From UBA10438 sp964432155 (GTDB lineage Bacteria > Bacteroidota > Ignavibacteria > Kapaibacteriales > Kapaibacteriaceae): a DNA stretch of 64,000 bases. The position numbers were made by a program, and so were the translations under genes. The notes beneath the pieces were generated by a model, which saw only the letters and a list, made by a program, of their open reading frames with translations, searched no databases and was not told where the DNA came from. The stretch lies in NCBI GenBank assembly GCA_964432155.1, contig CAYSMF010000003.1:62001-126000 (forward strand). Direction: 5' to 3'. Shown here piece after piece: positions 18,201-24,958 of the stretch (the first letter of the stretch is position 1; every line of letters starts with the position of its first letter).

Positions 18201-18317
18201 TGTCGCGTTGCGCAGGTCTGTCGAAAGGATCACTGGGGAATCTTAGTCGCCACCACTGATGAGAAAGATTCGCATGAAGAAGAACGCAACGAAGATCCGC
18301 ACACTCTCGCCAACTGA
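15246..18317 (+). CDS. AddB-like PD-(D/E)XK nuclease with inactive helicase domain
   Basis: 1023 residues. The N-terminal two thirds resemble a superfamily 1 helicase without a Walker A lysine (V-V-V-P-T-A-R-Q-R-D-D), as in the inactivated helicase part of AddB. The C-terminus is a RecB-type nuclease: R-G-T-L-L-H-D-V-V-H-R, then V-V-D-Y-K-S-S. Cysteines in Q-C-P-Y-R-F-F and C-N-T-C-x5-C match the AddB iron-sulphur cluster pattern. It probably acts in double-strand-break end processing with an AddA-type helicase; none is adjacent. Its 3' end overlaps the next gene by 44 bases. Confidence 0.82.
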   Translation: MTSWISSTPETVFQDVCSATSLSQRVAMLPEGPVIVVVPTARQRDDILMQWARHNGRGEPPMIITMAGLYRALAPAVLTNVPRILSDSSVDVLLEQAMETCDLPVGSIRLRASRIVRWAQELRSPAWLRDAAARHPSHRAARQLATAAKIWSAYEELLGSRAADRGTFSRRIVDALQHQPLQHLTMATGDTHSRILVLDTHGVTGVDAQLLCALTSSGWDIAIQFAPELPVSDLAHVSRTTRDLQWFVSQGWHLGAQIASSLPEGERCMVPCASRGDEVRRAVAVCKEAASSGVPLSAIALCVPGDQQYAERLRQACAEAGVPLQSIHEVSLAQTHAASLLHACCRVVTGGWLRTDVERVLREPMLRDIMQYGPSLLLIAREERIVGGNGMQEWIDRIEQRQADMQAIAERGDDDSDHAQRNAQRYGYALRTLRDLRTMLDVHVQGAMDAERFASLVLTKIAASINLEQRSAEHEPQSFNALRDTCSAYIALHRDHELPNCSFATHLYRWWTIVRSTMVARTGRSLAGVRIVRPAELRSGAYQVVVVVGCIEGEFPRTSVQQLDEDVVPDVQKHLAWESMADIAFAAQAGGSTLFMYPTMLEGSPVLASTTIDALEGCMSPRSRWVSADTSVSCIVHPRDLRVDPADVPESDRSQLGDVQAGLKGEAARILAEELARPISPSRLDVATQCPYRFFAQIILRLDDLDIDDARLSPLERGTLLHDVVHRWYRRLRNDAPVEITPAGLRAACVNLLATSFDEQWLLLTRVVDEVLAEQSHIHAFAPVERRALVGDEYTPGLLKRWLALEREDQRASGFMPVLFEHEIEITLEIPTEHGIAAVPVKTRIDRIDLREDRGVFSVSVVDYKSSLSDAFSATNVKKGLASQMPLYLAAVKAWFAQHGIEVQPEAAVYRAFGTALPSPANLDRRVVLADVGSPMVTLTSSRAKKVTDPLNDTLESILTLLHPGIAQIQSGAYPVRPRNNACNTCRVAQVCRKDHWGILVATTDEKDSHEEERNEDPHTLAN

Positions 18318-20703
18318 ACTTCGCTGGACATGTCCGCATGCACACCTGCCGTTCACAACGTCGACGAAGCAGCTAAAGCCGTTGCAGCGGATCGTAGGAC
18401 AAGAGCGTGCGATCGAAGCCATTGAGCTCGGTGCTCGTATTCGGAGTCAGGGCTATAACATCTGGGCTTCCGGTGTAGTGGGTACTGGCCGCATGACGAC
18501 AATCCGTCAGATTCTTGACGAGCGCAAGAATGAGCGCGTTCAACTCCACGACTTTGCCTACGTGAACAACTTCCGCACACCAGATCAGCCAGTGCTGATT
18601 CGGTTTCAGGCGGGCGAGGGACGCGTTTTTGCCCGTATGATGGACGAGGCCATGACGGTGGTGCGACGTCGGATTCCGCAGCTTTTCGAAGATGAGCAGT
18701 TTCAGGCCGAGCGCAAGAGCATTATACAGCGCTTTCAACAGCGTGAGCAAAAGCTTATCGGAGAGTTCGACGCGAAGATCCGTCCCGCCGGCTTCGTCGT
18801 CGGCACGCTCCAGGAGGAGGATGGCACGGGTCGAACGGAAGTGTTCCCGATCGTCGATGGACAGCCGGTAGCCATGGATGATCTGGATGAAATGGTGCAA
18901 GCCAAGAAGATTACCGCTGATCAGGCGACGGCGTTGCATGTTTCGTACGAGCGCTATCGCGACGAACTCAACGAAATCGGACGTCGATCGATGCGTGTGA
19001 TGGTTGACTTCCGAAAGGAACTCGCCAAGAATGATCAGGCAGCAGTTGGTATTCTGTTGAAGAGCATTTTCGAAGACCTCCGCACCAGCTTCCCACGCGA
19101 CCGCGTGATGGAGTTTCTGCAAGGCCTCACGGCATTCATTCTCGACCACATCGAAGAGTTTGTCCGGGTGTATTCTGCAAAACACAATGGAGTTGCAGAC
19201 GAAGCAACGGAGGAGCTCGGACGTCAGCTTGAGCGCATGTCTGTGGTAAATCTGATTCTCGACAACTATGCCACATCGACTGCGCCAATCGTCGTTGAGA
19301 CGTCGCCGACTTATCAGTCGCTCTTTGGCACAATTGAACGGCGTGTCGATGCTCGTGGCTTCACCGTGAGCGATGTCTCGCACATTCGTGCTGGCTCGTT
19401 GCTTCGTGCAGATGGCGGGTACATCATTCTTAATGCAATGGATGTGTTAGCTGATGCCACGGTGTGGGCAGCACTGAAGAAGGTGATGCTCTACGGTCGA
19501 CTCGACATTCAGCCGCTCGACATACAGTTCCAACTCAATACGATCAAGCCCGATTTCATTCGACTCGACGTGAAAGTGATCCTGCTTGGTGATCCCGCCG
19601 TGTATCTCGCGCTGTGGGCAGCCGATGAGGACTTCCACAAGATGTTCAAGGTGCATGCAGAGTTCGACGACGAAGCTCCACGTACGCGTGAGATGATTAG
19701 ACACTACTGCGCGTTTATCTCGCAGATCGCAGCTGAAGAGTCGCTTCTTCACTGCGATCGTGGCGGTGCTGCGGCAATCATCGAGTGGGCCGTTGCCTTC
19801 ACCGAGACGAGTACGAAGATCAGCCTCCAGTTCGCGTATGCTGCCGACTTACTTCGTGAAGCGTCGCACTTTGCTGCACTTAAGGGATCTCGCCTTGTGC
19901 GTGAAGAACATGTTCGCCATGCTATCGCGATGCGCCAGCGACGTAGTAGTCGTGCTGATGAGACCATTCGTGAAAGTATTAAGAAGGGCACACTGCTTAT
20001 CGACACGAAGGGAAGTCGCGTCGGACAAATCAATGGACTCACGGTATACAGCAGTGGTATCGTGTCGTTTGGTAAGCCTGCGCGTATCACAGCGACCGTA
20101 AGTGCTGGCAATGCTGGCATCATCAACATTGAGCGCGAGGTTGCTATGAGTGGGTCGATCCACTCAAAGGGTGTCCTCATTCTCTCGGGTCTGCTTCGCA
20201 CCCTGTTCTCACGCCGACAGCCAATGTCGTTTACGGCAAGCATCGCCTTCGAGCAGAACTACGGTGGTGTAGATGGCGACAGTGCCTCAGCGGCCGAAAT
20301 GATTGCGCTTCTGAGCGCGATCTCAAACATCCCTATTCGTCAGGATCTCGGCATCACCGGAAGCATCAATCAGAAGGGCGATATCCAAGCGATTGGTGGA
20401 GTGAACGAAAAGATCACCGGCTTCTTCGAGATCTGTAAGGATAAGGGGCTTACCGGCTCGCAGGGTGTTGTGATACCGATTCAGAATGTCACCGATCTGA
20501 TGCTGAATGATGAAATCGTCGATGCAGTGAAAGCAAAGAAGTTTCACATCTACGCCATTGAGCGTGTTGAAGAGGCGGTAGAACTCATGATGGGCGTGCC
20601 AGCAGGCAAGGTTCGCAGCGATGGACGCTTCCCCGATGGTACGGTGTTCGGCAAGGTGCAACACAACCTTGATGTATTGCACGAAGCTTCACGGATGAAG
20701 TGA
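18274..20703 (+). CDS. Lon-like ATP-dependent protease (AAA, peptidase S16)
   Basis: About 809 residues. The N-terminal V-G-Q-E-R-A-I-E-A-I and the P-loop-like G-V-V-G-T-G-R-M-T match the Lon-related YcbZ/LonB-like family, though the canonical GKT is replaced by GRM. A long helical insert follows. The C-terminal S16 domain shows the serine in V-D-G-D-S-A-S-A and the lysine in G-G-V-N-E-K-I-T-G-F-F, the Ser-Lys dyad. ATG 18274 has GAGAAAG upstream; ATG 18259 is an alternative, giving five more residues. Either start lies inside the nuclease gene. Confidence 0.88.
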   Translation: MKKNATKIRTLSPTELRWTCPHAHLPFTTSTKQLKPLQRIVGQERAIEAIELGARIRSQGYNIWASGVVGTGRMTTIRQILDERKNERVQLHDFAYVNNFRTPDQPVLIRFQAGEGRVFARMMDEAMTVVRRRIPQLFEDEQFQAERKSIIQRFQQREQKLIGEFDAKIRPAGFVVGTLQEEDGTGRTEVFPIVDGQPVAMDDLDEMVQAKKITADQATALHVSYERYRDELNEIGRRSMRVMVDFRKELAKNDQAAVGILLKSIFEDLRTSFPRDRVMEFLQGLTAFILDHIEEFVRVYSAKHNGVADEATEELGRQLERMSVVNLILDNYATSTAPIVVETSPTYQSLFGTIERRVDARGFTVSDVSHIRAGSLLRADGGYIILNAMDVLADATVWAALKKVMLYGRLDIQPLDIQFQLNTIKPDFIRLDVKVILLGDPAVYLALWAADEDFHKMFKVHAEFDDEAPRTREMIRHYCAFISQIAAEESLLHCDRGGAAAIIEWAVAFTETSTKISLQFAYAADLLREASHFAALKGSRLVREEHVRHAIAMRQRRSSRADETIRESIKKGTLLIDTKGSRVGQINGLTVYSSGIVSFGKPARITATVSAGNAGIINIEREVAMSGSIHSKGVLILSGLLRTLFSRRQPMSFTASIAFEQNYGGVDGDSASAAEMIALLSAISNIPIRQDLGITGSINQKGDIQAIGGVNEKITGFFEICKDKGLTGSQGVVIPIQNVTDLMLNDEIVDAVKAKKFHIYAIERVEEAVELMMGVPAGKVRSDGRFPDGTVFGKVQHNLDVLHEASRMK

Positions 20704-20714
20704 GCGTCTGCGAT

Positions 20715-22238
20715 TTAGTGACGGAAGTGGCGTGTACCGGTGAAGATCATTGCAAGCCCCTTTTCATTGGCGGCTGCAATCACTTCTTCGTCGCGCACGG
20801 AGCCGCCTGGCTGAATCACGCATGATGCGCCTGCCTCGGCAGCTTGCAGGAGTCCGTCAGCAAACGGGAAGAATGCATCCGATGCAACGGCGCACCCAGC
20901 AAGGTCGATGCCAGCATCCTGTGCCTTGCGAACAGCAATGCGTGCGGAATCGATGCGCGACATCTGTCCAGCGCCAATAGCGAGGGAGCGATCTGCTGCT
21001 GCGTAAACGATGGCATTGCTCTTCACATGCTTTGCAATCTTCCATGCAAACAGCATCGCAGCGTGCTGCTCGGCTGTTGGCTGCTTGGCCGTTACAACGC
21101 GAAGGTCTGCTTCGTTGAAGAGTGTCGTATCACCATCCTGCACGAGGAAGCCGCCGGCTACTGATCGAACGCTCGTGCGTGATGCTGTACGGAACGCATC
21201 GACGTCGACTGTCATGAGACGACGATCCTTTTTCTTCGTCAGTTGTGCCAATGCTTCTTCGGTGTAGGAAGGGGCGATCAGTACTTCGGCGAAGAGGGAG
21301 TGAATCTCTGTAGCCATTGCAATGTCGACTTCGCGGTTCATCGCAATGATGCCGCCGAACGGACTCACCGTGTCGGTTGCAAATGCCTTTGCGTATGCTT
21401 CAACAAGCGTAGCACCGGAGCCAACGCCGCATGGGTTGTTGTGCTTGACGATCACAACGGTCGGCTCGTCGAACTCCATGCAGAGTCCCATCGCTGCATC
21501 GATGTCGAGAATGTTGTTATACGAGAGTTCCTTCCCGTGAAGCTGTCGCATGATCGATGTAAACGATCCGTAGAGCATCGCCTTCTGGTGTGGATTCTCG
21601 CCATAGCGGAGCGATTGATCGCGGCGCAACGGAATTGCCGTCTCGTTGAGGAAGCCGTGTGCCCCCTGATCAGCAAACCACTGCGTGATGCGTGCGTCGT
21701 ATTGAGCTGTGTGTGCAAACGCTTCCATCGCCAACGCAGTGCGAAGGGTGATCGACGTTGTGCCTGTAGCGCGAAGTTCTGCGAGAACATCATCGTATCG
21801 TGAAGGATTCACGATGATGGTTGTGTGTGCGTGGTTCTTCGCCGATGCACGTACCATGGCCGGACCGCCAATGTCAATCTGTTCGATGATTTCAGCTGGC
21901 GTCGCTCCCGAACGTGCAACGGTCTGCTCGAACGGGTAGAGGTTGACCACGACGATGTCGATCTTCTCGATGCCGTGCTCCTTCATCTGCGCGACGTGCT
22001 GCGGATTATCCATCACCGCGAGCAATCCGCCGTGGATCTTCGGATGCAGCGTCTTCACCCGTCCGTCCATGATCTCGGGGAAGCCGGTAAGGTCCGACAC
22101 CTTCGTCACGGGAATTCCGGCCTCGGCTAGGGCCTTGGCTGTGCCCCCTGTGGAGATACAGCGGATACCCAGGGCTTGTAGCTCGCGGGCAAATTCAACA
22201 ACACCAGTTTTATCGGAGACGGAGAGGAGAGCGTTCAT
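20715..22238 (-). CDS. purH: Bifunctional AICAR formyltransferase / IMP cyclohydrolase
   Basis: 507 residues, typical. It performs the last two steps of IMP synthesis. The N-terminal cyclohydrolase (MGS-like) domain shows S-V-S-D-K-T-G, S-T-G-G-T-A and G-R-V-K-T-L-H-P-K-I-H-G-G. The transformylase domain has R-Y-G-E-N-P-H-Q-K and the catalytic K-H-N-N-P-C-G. The ATG at 22238 was chosen because a TATCTTTG -7 element ends four bases upstream, so the mRNA is probably leaderless; the longer frame would extend into the promoter. Convergent with the Lon-like gene across an 11-base gap. Confidence 0.97.
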   Translation of the reverse strand: MNALLSVSDKTGVVEFARELQALGIRCISTGGTAKALAEAGIPVTKVSDLTGFPEIMDGRVKTLHPKIHGGLLAVMDNPQHVAQMKEHGIEKIDIVVVNLYPFEQTVARSGATPAEIIEQIDIGGPAMVRASAKNHAHTTIIVNPSRYDDVLAELRATGTTSITLRTALAMEAFAHTAQYDARITQWFADQGAHGFLNETAIPLRRDQSLRYGENPHQKAMLYGSFTSIMRQLHGKELSYNNILDIDAAMGLCMEFDEPTVVIVKHNNPCGVGSGATLVEAYAKAFATDTVSPFGGIIAMNREVDIAMATEIHSLFAEVLIAPSYTEEALAQLTKKKDRRLMTVDVDAFRTASRTSVRSVAGGFLVQDGDTTLFNEADLRVVTAKQPTAEQHAAMLFAWKIAKHVKSNAIVYAAADRSLAIGAGQMSRIDSARIAVRKAQDAGIDLAGCAVASDAFFPFADGLLQAAEAGASCVIQPGGSVRDEEVIAAANEKGLAMIFTGTRHFRH

Positions 22239-22242
22239 GACA

Positions 22243-22250
22243 CAAAGATA
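22243..22250 (-). promoter_or_regulatory. -7 promoter element (TATCTTTG) of purH
   Basis: Exact TATCTTTG, four bases from the ATG at 22238. It faces the divergent element of the PAS-MenA gene 33 bases away. Confidence 0.65.
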
Positions 22251-22263
22251 CCGCAACGATTTC

Positions 22264-22279
22264 GACCGATGAGTCGGTC
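22264..22279. repeat. Inverted repeat GACCGA-TGAG-TCGGTC between divergent promoters
   Basis: A perfect 6-base dyad centred between the purH and PAS-MenA -7 elements. It is a possible operator affecting both genes, but short enough to occur by chance. Confidence 0.3.
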
Positions 22280-22283
22280 ATCG

Positions 22284-22291
22284 TATGTTTG
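22284..22291 (+). promoter_or_regulatory. -7 promoter element (TATGTTTG) of the PAS-MenA gene
   Basis: TATGTTTG fits TAnnTTTG. It contains the ATG at 22285, so that ATG cannot be the translation start if this promoter is used. Confidence 0.5.
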
Positions 22292-22329
22292 CATATCGTT
22301 ATTCACTCACCATTGTTTTTGGAGACCTC

Positions 22330-23613
22330 GTGGCAACGGCACTTGATAAGTCAGTGATCACCTGCGACATGGAAGGTATCGTAGAGACCTTCAGCGACGG
22401 GGCGCAAGTGATGTTTGGATACTCGCGCGAAGAGACGATTGGCAAGGTGCGCGTCAGCGATTTTTCACCTGGCGAAATCGTGCTTCAGAATCTCGGTGGC
22501 TGGCTTGCTACCGCAGTGAAGGAAGGCGAGTGGGTTGGTCAGACGAATTTCCGTCGCAAGAACGGCGAGTTGTTCGGCGCACAGATTCGTATTACGCCAA
22601 CGTTCAAGAACGGTGTGCAGATCGGATTCTGCGGTGTTACAGAAGAGCTCGACAGCACAGTTGATGTTCCGATCAAGGGTTCAACAAAATTTGTGAAGTG
22701 GCTCGTGGTTACGCGCGCTCCGTTCCTCACGGCCGCGCTCACGCCATGCTTTATCGCACTTGCCTACGTGGCTGGTGTGTTGGACCACAGCGTGAACTGG
22801 CTGCATGCAACCCTTGCCTGTGTTGGTGTTGCGTTGCTTCACCTTGCGAGCAACGTGTACAACGATTACTTCGACTATAAGAGCGGCACGGATCAAGCCA
22901 ATACGAAGTACTTCACGCAATTCTCGGGTGGGTCGCGTTCGATCTTCTTGGGTCTGATCGACTTGAAGGGTACGCTTCGTGTCGCGAACACACTCGCTTT
23001 GTTGGCATTCTTAATTGGTGTGTACCTGACGTATTCAGTGGGTACGGGAGTACTTGCAATTGGCTTTGCAGGACTTGCCCTTGGGTATTTCTACACGGCA
23101 CCCCCATTGCGTTTGGTTGCACGACACGGACTTGGCGAGATTGTTATCGGCCTTGCCTTCGGTCCACTGATCACACTTGGTGTGTTCTACGTTGCTACGG
23201 CATCGACAGCGCCAGAGCTGTGGTCGTCGTTCGCAACAATGGCATTCCTGGTTGGCATCCCTGCGGGCTTGCTCACATCGAACATCCTGCTGATCAATCA
23301 GATCCCTGATACTGAGGGCGATGCAGTAACAGGCAAGGCTCACCTGGTGGTCACATTTGGCTACCGTGCAGCTGTGTGGTTTTACATGCTCTTCATCGGT
23401 GGAGCGATTGGCGTGACAGCATACTTGGGTTCGGTCCTGAACAATCCGTATCTCTACGGTGTTGCTGGCATCACGACGCTCTTCGCTGCATGGATCGTGT
23501 CGTACATGCGTAAGCACCTCTACGCACGCACGCTTGTTAAGGGCAACGTTGCAACGATTCAGTTCCAGATCGGCTTCTCGATCCTGTTCATCGTCGCACT
23601 CCTACTCGGATAA
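22330..23613 (+). CDS. PAS domain fused to MenA-type UbiA prenyltransferase
   Basis: About 427 residues. Residues 1-110 form a PAS domain (V-I-T-C-D-M-E-G-I-V-E-T-F, M-F-G-Y-S-R-E-E-T-I-G-K, R-R-K-N-G-E-L-F, G-F-C-G-V-T-E-E). The rest is a polytopic UbiA-family enzyme with the first Asp-rich motif N-V-Y-N-D-Y-F-D-Y-K-S-G-T-D and the second Q-I-P-D-T-E-G-D. These fit MenA, which prenylates 1,4-dihydroxy-2-naphthoate in menaquinone synthesis. The GTG at 22330 is preferred because GGAG lies five bases upstream and the ATG at 22285 lies inside the -7 element. The 3' end overlaps convergent folC by 12 bases. Confidence 0.85.
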   Translation: MATALDKSVITCDMEGIVETFSDGAQVMFGYSREETIGKVRVSDFSPGEIVLQNLGGWLATAVKEGEWVGQTNFRRKNGELFGAQIRITPTFKNGVQIGFCGVTEELDSTVDVPIKGSTKFVKWLVVTRAPFLTAALTPCFIALAYVAGVLDHSVNWLHATLACVGVALLHLASNVYNDYFDYKSGTDQANTKYFTQFSGGSRSIFLGLIDLKGTLRVANTLALLAFLIGVYLTYSVGTGVLAIGFAGLALGYFYTAPPLRLVARHGLGEIVIGLAFGPLITLGVFYVATASTAPELWSSFATMAFLVGIPAGLLTSNILLINQIPDTEGDAVTGKAHLVVTFGYRAAVWFYMLFIGGAIGVTAYLGSVLNNPYLYGVAGITTLFAAWIVSYMRKHLYARTLVKGNVATIQFQIGFSILFIVALLLG

Positions 23614-24879
23614 CGCACGCACTTCGTCGATTACGTGGAAGCTCCCGCAGGCAACTGTGGGAGCTTCTGTCGTTTGTGCCCGACGGAAGGCCTCAGCCAC
23701 ACTTGTCGACGATGTTGTTGTTGTGTGTCCTGCCGCTGCTGCGCGCTTCACGAGCTCGTCGACGGGCATACTACGAGGGATATGGGGCGAGCAGCAATGA
23801 AGCGTGCGCGTGATTGGCAGGAGTTCGCGGAGCATTCCATCGACATCCTTGTCCGACATCGCGCCGAATACGACGTCGAATGAATGCTCGGCATACCCAG
23901 CAGAACGCAGTGTGTCGACAAGCGCACGCAGTCCGCCTGGATTGTGCGAGACGTCGTGAATCACAGGGGGGTGTTGTTGGACAAGCTCACACCGCGCGGC
24001 AAGCCCTGTGGTTGCGCGGACGCGACGAAGGCCTTGCTCGACGTGGTTGTCGTCAATGTGATACGTCGAGCGCAGCAGCGGGAGTGCGGTCAGGACTGTA
24101 GCGATGTTGCGTGTTTGGTGGAGACCTGCGAGGTCTGTGAGGAGATATCGCAGATCGTCGGTTGATGTAACAGCAACCGACATCGTAAGGTCGGGAAGAA
24201 TGCGATCGCATTGTACATCGATCACATCGTCGGCGAAGATGATCGGTGCGCGCTCGCGTTCCGCCTTGCGTTCGAATACCGAACGCACATCAGTGCCGTG
24301 GTGGCCAACAACGACGGGTGTTTCTGGCTTGATGATGCCGGCCTTTTCGCCAGCGATAGCAGGAAGTGTCGTGCCTAGGTACTCCATGTGGTCCATGTCA
24401 ATCTGCGTAATGATCGACAGCAGGGGATGTACAACATTGGTAGCATCAAGGCGACCGCCGAGTCCGGTCTCGAGGATGACGACGTCCACGCGACGATCCG
24501 CGAAGTACTGCAGAGCCATTGCCGTGGTGACCTCGAAGAACGTCCCACCGATACCGCGCGCCGTCTCCATGAGCGGTACAGCATAGCGTGCAATGTCTTC
24601 ATCGGTGATCGGCACGCCATCGATACGAATCCGTTCGCGGAAGTGGCGTATGTGTGGCGATGTGTAGAGTCCTGTGCGATACCCAGCGTGTGTGAGGATC
24701 GATGCTAGCATTGAGCACGTTGAGCCCTTGCCGTTGGTTCCTGCAACGTGAATGACAGGCAATCGTGCATGTGGATCGCCAACAGATTCACACAGCGCGG
24801 TGATGCGTTCGAGACCTGGCTTAATACCAGCGTGGAACGTCATCGCAAACAGGTCGTCGAGAATGTTCTGAAGATTCAT
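23602..24879 (-). CDS. folC: Dihydrofolate synthase / folylpolyglutamate synthase
   Basis: 425 residues, a Mur-ligase-fold enzyme that ligates glutamate to dihydropteroate or folates. P-loop G-T-N-G-K-G-S-T at 47-54, then S-P-H-I-R-H-F-R-E-R-I, E-T-G-L-G-G-R-L-D-A-T-N, I-D-M-D-H-M-E-Y-L-G and G-E-K-A-G-I-I-K are family signatures. The C-terminal domain carries H-D-V-S-H-N-P-G-G. It lies downstream of the rpsA terminator. A TAGATTGC octamer (-7-like) ends six bases before its ATG, suggesting its own promoter. Confidence 0.95.
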   Translation of the reverse strand: MNLQNILDDLFAMTFHAGIKPGLERITALCESVGDPHARLPVIHVAGTNGKGSTCSMLASILTHAGYRTGLYTSPHIRHFRERIRIDGVPITDEDIARYAVPLMETARGIGGTFFEVTTAMALQYFADRRVDVVILETGLGGRLDATNVVHPLLSIITQIDMDHMEYLGTTLPAIAGEKAGIIKPETPVVVGHHGTDVRSVFERKAERERAPIIFADDVIDVQCDRILPDLTMSVAVTSTDDLRYLLTDLAGLHQTRNIATVLTALPLLRSTYHIDDNHVEQGLRRVRATTGLAARCELVQQHPPVIHDVSHNPGGLRALVDTLRSAGYAEHSFDVVFGAMSDKDVDGMLRELLPITRTLHCCSPHIPRSMPVDELVKRAAAAGHTTTTSSTSVAEAFRRAQTTEAPTVACGSFHVIDEVRALSE

Positions 24880-24907
24880 ACGTGCAATCTACGAGGGGCA
24901 GAAACGA

Positions 24908-24933
24908 CAACGGCCCGCCGAAGCGGGCCGTTG
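24908..24933 (-). terminator. Intrinsic terminator of rpsA (UUCG-capped hairpin)
   Basis: An 11-base perfect GC-rich stem with a TTCG tetraloop on the minus strand, 26 bases after the rpsA stop, followed by the T-rich GTCGTTTC. The C(UUCG)G cap is exceptionally stable. It separates rpsA from folC. Confidence 0.85.
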
Positions 24934-24958
24934 CAATCATCTGCAAGATCTGCGAAGA

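Noticed and set aside
18373..19383. 336-codon frame antisense to the Lon-like gene
   Set aside because: Opposite strand of a clear S16 protease; no recognisable motif.
20704..20714. Terminator between the Lon-like gene and purH
   Set aside because: Only 11 bases, no stem or T-run on either strand.
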